This document shows positions 1-5,899 of a stretch of 8,277 nucleotides of DNA, piece after piece (within the stretch, counting starts at the first letter, position 1; each line of letters begins with the position of its first letter). Source of the stretch: Gammaproteobacteria bacterium (lineage in GTDB: Bacteria; Pseudomonadota; Gammaproteobacteria; GRL18). A program made the position numbers and the translations under genes. The stretch lies in contig JAGLFC010000115.1 of assembly GCA_023144715.1 (NCBI GenBank), forward strand, positions 1 through 8,277, read 5' to 3'. The notes under the pieces were generated by a model that saw only the letters and a list, made by a program, of their open reading frames with translations, had not been told where the DNA came from and did no database searches.

Positions 1-6
1 TTATTA

Positions 7-35
7 TTGACTCAGAACAATGATCTTATTATGAT
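7..35 (+). promoter_or_regulatory. Sigma70-like promoter ahead of the Roadblock gene
   Basis: A -35 element TTGACT (7-12) and a -10 element TATGAT (30-35) are separated by exactly 17 bases, each one mismatch from the sigma70 consensus. Transcription would start near position 42, leaving a leader of about 50 bases before the ATG at 91. This is the best promoter seen for the five-gene + strand cluster. It is a sequence match only. Confidence 0.55.
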
Positions 36-58
36 TAGTCATTACACTTAGAACGTGA

Positions 59-67
59 TGATATAAT
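59..67 (+). promoter_or_regulatory. Second candidate: extended -10 element
   Basis: TGATATAAT fits an extended -10 box (TGn plus a perfect TATAAT at 62-67). No good -35 lies 16-18 bases upstream. If used, transcription would start close to 74 and give a very short leader that still contains the ribosome binding site at 79-84. It is an alternative or additional start to the promoter at 7-35, and chance is possible in such AT-rich DNA. Confidence 0.35.
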
Positions 68-78
68 AATCTAATATA

Positions 79-84
79 AAGGTG
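79..84 (+). promoter_or_regulatory. Ribosome binding site that decides the start of the first gene
   Basis: AAGGTG sits six bases before the ATG at 91. The in-frame GTG at 82 lies inside this site, so it cannot be the start. The protein therefore begins MSIE at 91. Confidence 0.7.
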
Positions 85-90
85 ATTAAA

Positions 91-459
91 ATGAGTATTG
101 AAACAATTCTTGGTGAACTACGTGGCATAAAAGGCTATAAAGGTTCTGGTTTAATGGATTTTACTGGTGAACTCCTTATTTCAGATACAACCGATGATAG
201 TATTGATTTTGAACTGGCTTCAGCCACATTTAATGATATTTTCAGAGGAGCTCACGAAGCATCTGGCAAAGTAGGTTTGCAACAGACGACAGAAATGGTA
301 TTAAGCACTCCTAATGGTATTATTATTATGCTTTGTTCTGGTGTACGTGCTGAACCACATCTTCATTTAATTGCGGTTCTTGAAAAAGATGGTAATCAGG
401 CACTTGCAAAAATGACCATGAATAAATTAGTCCCTAAGTTTCTTAAAGAACTCGCTTAG
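91..459 (+). CDS. Stand-alone Roadblock/LC7-like domain protein
   Basis: A 122-residue cytoplasmic protein without signal peptide or membrane segment. The pattern fits a single Roadblock/LC7 (longin-like) domain: an amphipathic first helix (about 1-14), a beta hairpin around a Gly-rich turn ending in a DFTGELL strand (about 18-32), a long helix carrying AHEASGK (about 40-60), two central strands (TEMVLST and GIIIMLCSG), a strand HLHLIAVL and a C-terminal helix (about 95-122). In bacteria such proteins (for example MglB) dimerise and usually act as regulators or scaffolds for small Ras-like GTPases. No GTPase is present in this window. It heads the + strand cluster, and its layout matches the C-terminal domain of the next gene's product, so a heterodimer is a reasonable inference. 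The family call rests on fold pattern, not on a signature motif. The start is fixed by AAGGTG at 79-84. Confidence 0.6.
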   Translation: MSIETILGELRGIKGYKGSGLMDFTGELLISDTTDDSIDFELASATFNDIFRGAHEASGKVGLQQTTEMVLSTPNGIIIMLCSGVRAEPHLHLIAVLEKDGNQALAKMTMNKLVPKFLKELA

Positions 460-498
460 TTGTTACTATAATTTTATTAAGTTCAGATGATATTTTTT

Positions 499-521
499 AA
501 TAATTGTCAGAGATAATTATT
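499..521 (+). other. Small AT-only hairpin between the first two genes
   Basis: AATAATT (499-505) and AATTATT (515-521) are perfect inverted copies around a nine-base loop. The stem contains no G or C and no clean T-tract follows, so it is a poor intrinsic terminator. It may be an accidental AT-rich dyad or a weak mRNA structure. Confidence 0.3.
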
Positions 522-532
522 ATATTTATATC
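504..532 (+). promoter_or_regulatory. Candidate promoter for the zinc-ribbon gene
   Basis: TTGTCA (504-509, one mismatch from TTGACA) and TATATC (527-532) are 17 bases apart. The predicted start near 539 would leave about 20 bases before the ATG at 560. The -35 is good and the -10 mediocre. If real, genes two to five can be transcribed without the first. Confidence 0.35.
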
Positions 533-559
533 TTTTATCAATCGACAAATTTGAAAAAT

Positions 560-1582
560 ATGCCTTCTTTAACAAAAAATAATTTTCTGAATTTAATTCA
601 ACTTCATGTCCCACTAGAACAACATGGCACTATGTTCAGTGGGTATTGTCCTTTTTGTTTTGATAATGAAGAAACCTTTATTGCGTATTCAGAAGAACAA
701 AAATGGACATGCTTTTCATGTCAAAAAAAAGGGAATATTACCTATTTTATAGAAGAAACAGAATCACTTTCAAAGCAAGATGCCGAAATTTTTATTGATC
801 AGTTTATTCAACAAGCACAAAATACCGAAGATATAAATTCTGAACCAGAACCTGAAATAGAGCTTATTCCTGAATCAGAACCAGAACCTGAAATAGAGCT
901 TATTCCTGAACCAGAGCCAGAACCTGAAATAGAGCTTATTCCTGAACCAGAGCCAGAACCTGAAATAGAGCTTATTCCTGAACCAGAGCCAGAGCCTAAA
1001 ATAGAGCTTATTCCTGAACCAGAGCCAGAACCTGAAATAGAGCTTAGTGCGAGTGACCATTCTGATATAAAAATGAGTATGTCTCCTCATTCAGAGCTTG
1101 ATGTATCCCACATCGAAGTTGATAATACTGAAATTGCTATTTCTCATTCAGAAATAATAACCTCTGATCCTGAAATGATTATTTCTAATGTCGATAATAT
1201 TGGTATTATTGAACAATTATTAGCAACGTTTCATGACTGTTCTGGCTGTCATGGTATTTCAATTATTCATACAAGTGATAATACATTTATTGGTTCTTCA
1301 ATGAATGAATTTAATACTAAAGATATTCTTGCTCTAAATTTATTTGTTCTCAATACATTAAAACTTGCACACAATATTCTGGGTGACTTTGATAATAATA
1401 GTTCAAAACTTATATTTCGTATGAATGTTGTCATACAATCAACTCCTAAAAAACTTATTTGGGTGCCTATGCACTCTAAAGAAGATCATAAATACAATAT
1501 GCTCATATTACTGGATGGTAATGTCAGTGAAAAAATGCTTCTTATTAAATTAAAAAAACATCTAGAAAATATTGATATTTAA
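560..1582 (+). CDS. CHC2-type zinc-ribbon protein with EP-repeat linker and C-terminal Roadblock-like domain
   Basis: A 340-residue three-part protein. Residues about 1-75 resemble the CHC2 zinc-binding domain of DnaG-type primases: CPFC (30-33) and CFSC (51-54), with the family's W-x-C-F-S-C and following K-K-G-N-x-x-x-F pattern. Here all four likely zinc ligands are Cys. No TOPRIM or other primase catalytic domain follows. Residues about 95-162 are an acidic Pro-rich linker of 12-residue repeats (EPEPEIELIP core). Residues 163-213 are Ser/His/Glu-rich with several HSE/HSD motifs. Residues about 214-340 repeat the strand/helix order of the upstream Roadblock-like protein, including a long helix with AHN and a central strand pair before MHS. 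The role is unknown; nucleic-acid or protein binding by the zinc ribbon and dimerisation by the Roadblock-like part are inferences. No Shine-Dalgarno is visible. An in-frame TTG at 551 would add three residues; the ATG is preferred. Confidence 0.75.
   Translation: MPSLTKNNFLNLIQLHVPLEQHGTMFSGYCPFCFDNEETFIAYSEEQKWTCFSCQKKGNITYFIEETESLSKQDAEIFIDQFIQQAQNTEDINSEPEPEIELIPESEPEPEIELIPEPEPEPEIELIPEPEPEPEIELIPEPEPEPKIELIPEPEPEPEIELSASDHSDIKMSMSPHSELDVSHIEVDNTEIAISHSEIITSDPEMIISNVDNIGIIEQLLATFHDCSGCHGISIIHTSDNTFIGSSMNEFNTKDILALNLFVLNTLKLAHNILGDFDNNSSKLIFRMNVVIQSTPKKLIWVPMHSKEDHKYNMLILLDGNVSEKMLLIKLKKHLENIDI
842..1045 (+). repeat. 36-bp tandem repeat, 5.7 copies, inside the coding region
   Basis: Units start at 842, 878, 914, 950, 986 and 1022, the last being 24 bases long. 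The core codons are GAACCT GAAATAGAGCTT ATTCCT. Units three and four are identical and the others differ by only a few bases, so the array looks recently expanded. The period is a multiple of three, so copy-number changes keep the frame. It encodes the EPEPEIELIP linker. Confidence 0.97.
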
Positions 1583-1595
1583 AAGGCATAATATT

Positions 1596-2285
1596 ATGTT
1601 AGAAATTAAATGTCTAAAACGTAATTTTGGACAAACAGTGGCTGTTGATAATATTGATTTGAGCATATCTGATAACACCGTTATTGCTCTTTATGGAAAA
1701 AACCAAAGTTTAGGCACGACCACTTTAATTAATCTACTTTCTGGTCATCTTCAACCTGACTCAGGAGAAATAATGTTTAATGGTCAAAATATTATTCCTT
1801 TAAATCCCTGCCAAAGAAAAGAGTTAGGGCTGAGTTATGTGGCACAAGAAGACTATCTTTTTGATGAGCTGACTATTGCTGATCATGTTTTAGCAGTGGC
1901 TCGAAATTCAACTACAACAGTGAACGAACTCTATGCTCAATGGCGTATGGATAGCCAGTTTTTAAAGAAAAGTTTTACGGCTTTAGCCAGAGCAGGTATT
2001 GATGTACCGATGGAAACAAAAATAAAAGATCTCCCCAGCCTTAAGAAAAAATTATTAACCTTGGGTTTAGCAATGTTAGAACCCTTTAAATTATTAGTAT
2101 GGGAAGATCCATTCAAAGAAATAGAGGCTGATTCATATCAAGAAATTACTAAAATGATTAACGAGCTTCAAGAGGAGCATAAGACTATTCTATTTACCTG
2201 TAATGAACTTGATATTGCTCAACAAATTACTGATCAAATATTTGTGATAGAGGATGGCAAAATAAGCCCTTACGACACACAATGA
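1596..2285 (+). CDS. ABC-ATPase-like protein with degenerate catalytic motifs (probable pseudo-ATPase)
   Basis: A 229-residue protein with the full layout of an ABC transporter nucleotide-binding subunit, closest in feel to LptB/LivF-type proteins (LEIKCLKRNFG start, SGHLQPDSGEI, LGLSYVAQE, DGKI near the end). The Q-loop Gln is kept (Q84). The other catalytic elements are altered. The Walker A region (34-43) is GKNQSLGTTT, with one extra residue and Thr where the P-loop Lys should be. The signature LSGGQ is replaced by LPSLK (146-150). The Walker B Asp-Glu pair appears as Glu-Asp (E170 D171). The H-loop His is Asn (N203). ATP hydrolysis is therefore unlikely, though nucleotide binding cannot be excluded. 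The frame is intact and of normal length, which argues for a kept non-catalytic role. No permease gene is nearby. AAAAGG at 1581-1586 supports the ATG at 1596, and the stop overlaps the next start (ATGA). Confidence 0.85.
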   Translation: MLEIKCLKRNFGQTVAVDNIDLSISDNTVIALYGKNQSLGTTTLINLLSGHLQPDSGEIMFNGQNIIPLNPCQRKELGLSYVAQEDYLFDELTIADHVLAVARNSTTTVNELYAQWRMDSQFLKKSFTALARAGIDVPMETKIKDLPSLKKKLLTLGLAMLEPFKLLVWEDPFKEIEADSYQEITKMINELQEEHKTILFTCNELDIAQQITDQIFVIEDGKISPYDTQ

Positions 2286-3199
2286 CCACAGCATTTATTA
2301 CACATCCATCATGCTTGCTCCATAAAATGGCTGAACATCATCCAGAGCAACCTGAGCGAATAACAGCCATCCAAAAACAATTAGTATTATCAGAATTGGA
2401 TCAGCAATTACAGTATTACACTGCACCTAAAGCCTCCATTGAACAATTAAAATCAGTTCACGAGGCCTCTTATGTCGATCTTATTTTTAAAAAATCACCT
2501 AAAGAGGGTTTACGTTATATTGATAGCGATACCGCAATGAATCCTTTTACTTTTGATGCTGCTTTACATGCTGTAGGGGCAAGTATTATGGCCGTTGATC
2601 TTGTCATGACAGAACAACATAAGAGTGCTTTTTGTGCGGTACGTCCTCCGGGGCATCATGCGGAAAAAAAACGAGGGATGGGCTTTTGTTTTTTTAATAA
2701 TATTGCAATAGCAGCCACTCATGCGTTTCATCAATATCATTTAGAACGTATTGCTATTATTGATTTTGATGTGCATCATGGCAATGGAACAGAAGATATT
2801 TTTTCTGATGATCCTAGAGTATTTTTTTTCTCTAGCTATCAACATCCCTTTTATCCTTATCGAAATGCACAAAAAATACATAAAAATATCCATAACCTAC
2901 CACTGTCTTCAAAAACAACAAATGCACAATTTCGCCAAGCATTTGAACAACATTGTTTTCCTCCATTGCACCAGTTTAAACCACAATTATTAATGATTTC
3001 AGCAGGATTTGATGCTCATGAAAAAGATGATCAATCAAATTTAAGCCTACATGAAAACGATTATCGTTGGCTCACAAAACAATTAAAAAAAATAGCGGAT
3101 CAATATGCACAAGGACGTATTGTATCCATTCTTGAGGGGGGCTATCACTTGGATGCACTGGCTCATAGTGTCCAAACTCACATTGAGGAATTAATATGA
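2282..3199 (+). CDS. Histone deacetylase family (class II-type) zinc hydrolase
   Basis: A 305-residue cytoplasmic enzyme, the usual length for bacterial HDAC/acetylpolyamine amidohydrolase/AcuC-type proteins, which remove acetyl groups from lysines or polyamines. All active-site elements are present: RPPGHH (121-126, catalytic His pair 125-126), GFCFFNN (134-140), DFDVHHGNGT (161-170, zinc ligands D163 and H165), SAGFDAH (240-246, third zinc ligand D244) and EGGY (285-288, transition-state Tyr 288). The enzyme should be active. The substrate cannot be told from sequence. Its start overlaps the stop of the pseudo-ATPase gene (ATGA, 2282-2285) with no good ribosome binding site of its own, which points to translational coupling. 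Its own stop overlaps the start of an acetyltransferase gene, so opposing acetylation activities are made together. Confidence 0.95.
   Translation: MTTAFITHPSCLLHKMAEHHPEQPERITAIQKQLVLSELDQQLQYYTAPKASIEQLKSVHEASYVDLIFKKSPKEGLRYIDSDTAMNPFTFDAALHAVGASIMAVDLVMTEQHKSAFCAVRPPGHHAEKKRGMGFCFFNNIAIAATHAFHQYHLERIAIIDFDVHHGNGTEDIFSDDPRVFFFSSYQHPFYPYRNAQKIHKNIHNLPLSSKTTNAQFRQAFEQHCFPPLHQFKPQLLMISAGFDAHEKDDQSNLSLHENDYRWLTKQLKKIADQYAQGRIVSILEGGYHLDALAHSVQTHIEELI
3185..3189 (+). promoter_or_regulatory. Ribosome binding site of the acetyltransferase gene, inside the deacetylase gene
   Basis: GAGGA lies six bases before the ATG at 3196, within the last codons of the deacetylase gene. It fixes the acetyltransferase start at the ATGA overlap and lets terminating ribosomes reinitiate. 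Confidence 0.65.
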
Positions 3200-3540
3200 C
3201 TTGTCAATTAAGTAATTTAGTCGGCACATTAAAGTGGAACATTAATGATGATGTTGCACAACTTAAATTTTCAGAAATCGAAAAAGGGCTTTCTTTAGAT
3301 ACCATTATCATTCCCGCCAGTTGTCGTGGACAAGGTATTGGTAGTCAGCTATTAACAGAATTTATTAATCTGGCCACTATAAAAAAGAAAGATATTTATC
3401 TGACCGCACGTCCTTTAGGTGGTAGAACCAATCCTGAACGATTAGAACGCCTTGTTCATTTTTATAAAAAATTAGGTTTTGAGACCTTAGAAGAAGGTGT
3501 CAGTGTTTCTCACATGGTTCGATATAGCAACGCTATATAA
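3196..3540 (+). CDS. Minimal GNAT-family N-acetyltransferase
   Basis: A 114-residue protein with the core of the GNAT fold. Strand beta4 (DTIIIPASC) runs into the acetyl-CoA pyrophosphate-binding motif RGQGIGSQLL (about 44-53) and its helix. Strand beta5 (DIYLTARP, 66-73) follows. Motif B contains HFYKKLGFE (88-96). The N-terminal beta1-beta3 part is short, about 35 residues against the usual 50-60, so this is a compact GNAT like other small bacterial members. The acceptor is unknown. Sitting in ATGA overlap with a deacetylase gene, it may acetylate the substrate that its neighbour deacetylates; that is inference from context. Small GNATs next to housekeeping genes are common, so an unrelated substrate is also possible. 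Confidence 0.85.
   Translation: MTCQLSNLVGTLKWNINDDVAQLKFSEIEKGLSLDTIIIPASCRGQGIGSQLLTEFINLATIKKKDIYLTARPLGGRTNPERLERLVHFYKKLGFETLEEGVSVSHMVRYSNAI
3522..3538 (+). other. Short hairpin over the end of the acetyltransferase gene
   Basis: ATATAGC (3522-3528) and GCTATAT (3532-3538) form a perfect seven-base-pair stem with a three-base AAC loop, covering the last sense codons and the first base of the stop codon. Only two G-C pairs and no T-tract follow on either strand, so it is at best a weak terminator or a 3'-end stabilising structure for this convergent junction. Confidence 0.35.
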
Positions 3541-3555
3541 ATATTTAACTCCATT

Positions 3556-3610
3556 AAGTCACCTAAAAAACGTATCAACGCTGTTTTGGCTTTCTATTTT
3601 TTTGTGACTT
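3556..3610. other. Dyad at the convergent gene junction, possible weak terminator
   Basis: AAGTCAC (3556-3562) followed by an A-run, and a T-run followed by GTGACTT (3604-3610), are inverted copies flanking about 41 bases at the 3' end of rluB. The large loop makes a strong intrinsic terminator unlikely. No better terminator is visible between the two convergent genes. Confidence 0.2.
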
Positions 3611-4579
3611 TCTTCTATTATCAGGCATGACAAGGTGTTTATTGACCTTTCCACGTTGACCGGGATGTACAACACGTCCTCGTTGATCCAATTCAGGTTC
3701 AGCAACATGCAAGGCAACACTACCATAAAGTGCCTGCATATTTCTTTCATCCATTTCTTCCCAACGTCCGGGTTTTTGCCAACGTGGTAACTTTACCAAG
3801 CCATAACGCACTCGTGATAAACGACTGACCGTCACCCCTAGTGCTTCCCACATACGACGCACTTCACGATTACGACCTTCTTTAAGGGTAACATGATACC
3901 AGTGATTAGCCCCCTGCCCTCCAACATAGATCACTTTATCAAAATGTGCCATGCCATCATCAAGATTAATGCCTTCTTTAAGTTGTTCAATATCCGCATC
4001 CGTTACTTCACCTAAGACACGCACCGCATATTCACGTTCAATTTCACTGGATGGATGCATCAGCTTATTGGCAAGTTCACCGTCATTGGTTAACAGAATC
4101 AGACCAGAAGTATTAATATCCAATCGCCCAACAGAAATCCAGCGTCCTACTTTTAGATTGGGTAAATTATCAAAAATAGTATTAGGATGTTCTGGATCGT
4201 TACGGCTACATATTTCACCCGGAGGCTTATGATATATTAATACACGTTGTTTAGGTTTTTGCCAAGCAATAAATAATTCTTTATTATCAAGAAAGATACG
4301 CTCCGTACCGTTCACTCTCTCGCCCAATTGTGCCACACTCTTATCAATTTTTATGCGTCCCTGAGCGATAAGACGTTCTGCTTCACGTCGTGATGCGTGA
4401 CCTGAACGAGCAATGACTTTTTGTAATTTTTCACCACTAGGAGCATAATCTGTACGCTCACGCTGTGCATTTTCAAGTGCTTCTTGTTCAAGCATGGCTT
4501 CTTTAGAGGGTAACTCTTCATTTTTATGAAAAATTCGCTCAGAATAATCAGGCTTAGATGTTTTATAATAATGGGTCAT
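3575..4579 (-). CDS. rluB: 23S rRNA pseudouridine synthase B
   Basis: A 334-residue RsuA/RluB-family enzyme. RluB converts U2605 (E. coli numbering) of 23S rRNA to pseudouridine during ribosome assembly. After an N-terminal extension of about 48 residues comes an S4 RNA-binding domain (about 50-105, with SGHASRREAERLI at 59-71). The catalytic domain contains VGRLDINTSGLILLTNDG (150-167), where D154 is the catalytic Asp. Further family motifs are EREYAVRV (181-188) and LKEGRNREVRRMWEALG (232-248). The C-terminus is a basic, Arg/Lys/Gln-rich tail (about 299-334), as in many RluB proteins. RluE and RsuA are shorter, so RluB is the best assignment. In many gammaproteobacteria rluB follows scpA-scpB; here it lies 46 bases behind a GST-like gene and probably ends the DAHP synthase transcript. 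Confidence 0.92.
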   Translation of the reverse strand: MTHYYKTSKPDYSERIFHKNEELPSKEAMLEQEALENAQRERTDYAPSGEKLQKVIARSGHASRREAERLIAQGRIKIDKSVAQLGERVNGTERIFLDNKELFIAWQKPKQRVLIYHKPPGEICSRNDPEHPNTIFDNLPNLKVGRWISVGRLDINTSGLILLTNDGELANKLMHPSSEIEREYAVRVLGEVTDADIEQLKEGINLDDGMAHFDKVIYVGGQGANHWYHVTLKEGRNREVRRMWEALGVTVSRLSRVRYGLVKLPRWQKPGRWEEMDERNMQALYGSVALHVAEPELDQRGRVVHPGQRGKVNKHLVMPDNRRKSQKNRKPKQR

Positions 4580-4625
4580 ATTATGCTATCTTTAATAAAT
4601 GTATACAGTAGGATGAAATATCAGA

Positions 4626-5318
4626 TTATAATTGTGAGTCAATATATTTATCAGTCGCCATTCTAGCAATAAATGATCGATAAATAGTGGGGAAATCACC
4701 GACAATAGATTTTTTCAGTGGTTCACAGTTGACTAATGTATCCATCCAACCTTTTATATTGCTTGGTAAAGCTTCTAATGAAAATGGTTGAAATAATTGA
4801 TTTAAGGTGTGCATTCTTAAAAATAAGGGGGCATACGTTGAGTCTATTGTGGTGAACTGTTCACCGTAAAAGAACCCACCGTTTTGCGAAGACAGTACTG
4901 CTGATAATGGTTGAAATTTATTGATCAGTGCTTGATTAGCTTGCTGAAATGAGTCTTCATCAGTCGCTTGTAAGACACCCATTAATGCACCAAAACAAGT
5001 ATTAATATATTCACTCCATGCTCTCATTTGAGCTGTTTGCAACTCATCCTTAGGTTCTATAGAGATGGGAGAGATTTGTGCAATATAATCATTAATCACC
5101 GCAGATTCAAAGACAGTATCACTATTATTAACACGTAAAACAGGTACATTACCTAAAGGAGAAATTGTAGAAAAATCATCAGGCATTTGACCCGGTGTTA
5201 ATACTGTTGCTTTATAGGGAAGTTGGCTTTGAATCAGACTCATTTGCACGCGCTGTGCAAATGGGCAAAAGTCAAATAAAAATAATTCAATCGTTTCTGG
5301 GGGTGTACAATCACTCAT
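4626..5318 (-). CDS. Glutathione S-transferase family protein (omega-like, Cys active site)
   Basis: A 230-residue protein of GST size. The N-terminal thioredoxin-like half (about 8-80) has LFDFCPFAQRV with Cys18 at the active-site position, as in omega-class, stringent-starvation-protein-like and other Cys-type GSTs. It also has the cis-Pro loop GNVPVL (P59) and the glutathione-contacting E-S-A motif (71-73) before NDYI. The C-terminal half is helical (about 88-225). Such enzymes more often perform glutathione-dependent thiol transfer or reduction than classic conjugation; the substrate here is unknown. It follows the membrane-protein gene after a short gap and precedes rluB. The ATG at 5318 is chosen because AAGAGA lies six bases before it; an ATG at 5324 would add two residues but is directly abutted by that site. 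Confidence 0.88.
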   Translation of the reverse strand: MSDCTPPETIELFLFDFCPFAQRVQMSLIQSQLPYKATVLTPGQMPDDFSTISPLGNVPVLRVNNSDTVFESAVINDYIAQISPISIEPKDELQTAQMRAWSEYINTCFGALMGVLQATDEDSFQQANQALINKFQPLSAVLSSQNGGFFYGEQFTTIDSTYAPLFLRMHTLNQLFQPFSLEALPSNIKGWMDTLVNCEPLKKSIVGDFPTIYRSFIARMATDKYIDSQL

Positions 5319-5324
5319 AATCAT

Positions 5325-5330
5325 TCTCTT
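5325..5330 (-). promoter_or_regulatory. Ribosome binding site deciding the GST-like start
   Basis: On the - strand this reads AAGAGA. It is six bases from the ATG at 5318 but touches the upstream in-frame ATG at 5324, favouring the inner start. Confidence 0.5.
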
Positions 5331-5350
5331 TGGTTGATGTTTTTAAAGAC

Positions 5351-5875
5351 TTAACGAGCGGTACCACTAAGCAAGTCTATCTTTCTAATAACAAATTGTG
5401 TCGATGCAGAATTAAGTACACTTATTTCTTTATTATCTAATAAAAAGTACCCTTCAACTGCCGTGGATTGTTGAGGAGCCAAGCGAGTCTTAATAGAATG
5501 ATTTTTGGCACTCATTAATTGGCATTGTTTAAAATCAGTGGTCTTGGCAGTTGGACAATTAAAAAATGATACTTTCAGCATAATAGATTGTAAACGGTAT
5601 TTTTTTGATTGATTACTCAGTTGTCCGCTGAGTTTATAATAATGACCATACGCTAATGTATAACTGACTTGAGTGAGTTCAATTTGATTTAAAGGAATCA
5701 GCTCTTTTTTTCGTTCTATACGATTGTCTTTTTGAAAATAAAAAAAGACAGCAGCCAAAATCATTAAAATGGCCAGAGCAATAACTATTTCACCAAAAGC
5801 AGGTTTTCTTATCGTAATATAAGCGAGTAAAAAAACAACCACTAAGGCAACTACAACACCGATTACTAATGTCAT
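5351..5875 (-). CDS. Two-helix inner-membrane protein of unknown function (DUF2393/FxLYD-like)
   Basis: A 174-residue protein that I do not recognise with certainty. Two hydrophobic helices (about 1-20 and 28-47) are joined by a short loop with Arg23 and Lys24. This suggests both termini outside and a C-terminal domain of about 120 residues in the periplasm. That domain is beta-rich: LSGQLSNQSKKYRLQSIMLKV (82-102) has the G-x-L-x-N-x-S then alternating hydrophobic pattern of FxLYD/DUF2393-type beta-sandwich domains. Two cysteines (C107, C118) could form a disulfide. It starts 24 bases after the DAHP synthase stop with a good GGAG site seven bases ahead, and the GST-like gene follows, so it is probably co-transcribed with housekeeping genes. 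No enzymatic motif is visible. Confidence 0.8.
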   Translation of the reverse strand: MTLVIGVVVALVVVFLLAYITIRKPAFGEIVIALAILMILAAVFFYFQKDNRIERKKELIPLNQIELTQVSYTLAYGHYYKLSGQLSNQSKKYRLQSIMLKVSFFNCPTAKTTDFKQCQLMSAKNHSIKTRLAPQQSTAVEGYFLLDNKEISVLNSASTQFVIRKIDLLSGTAR

Positions 5876-5899
5876 TCACTGGCTCCGTTTTTTGGATAA

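Noticed and set aside
875..1090. 71-codon open frame on the - strand rich in Trp/Phe/Leu/Arg
   Set aside because: It is the antisense shadow of the 36-bp repeat; its repetitive sequence comes only from the EP-linker codons and it has no start signals.
2751..2993. 80-codon frame on the + strand inside the deacetylase gene
   Set aside because: It overlaps the zinc-binding core of an intact HDAC gene in another frame and has no ribosome binding site or recognisable protein features.
3559..3750. 63-codon - strand frame overlapping the end of rluB
   Set aside because: Alternative-frame shadow of the RluB C-terminal tail; no start signal.
3951..4232. 93-codon + strand frame opposite rluB
   Set aside because: Antisense shadow of the conserved RluB catalytic domain; Ser-rich product with no family resemblance.
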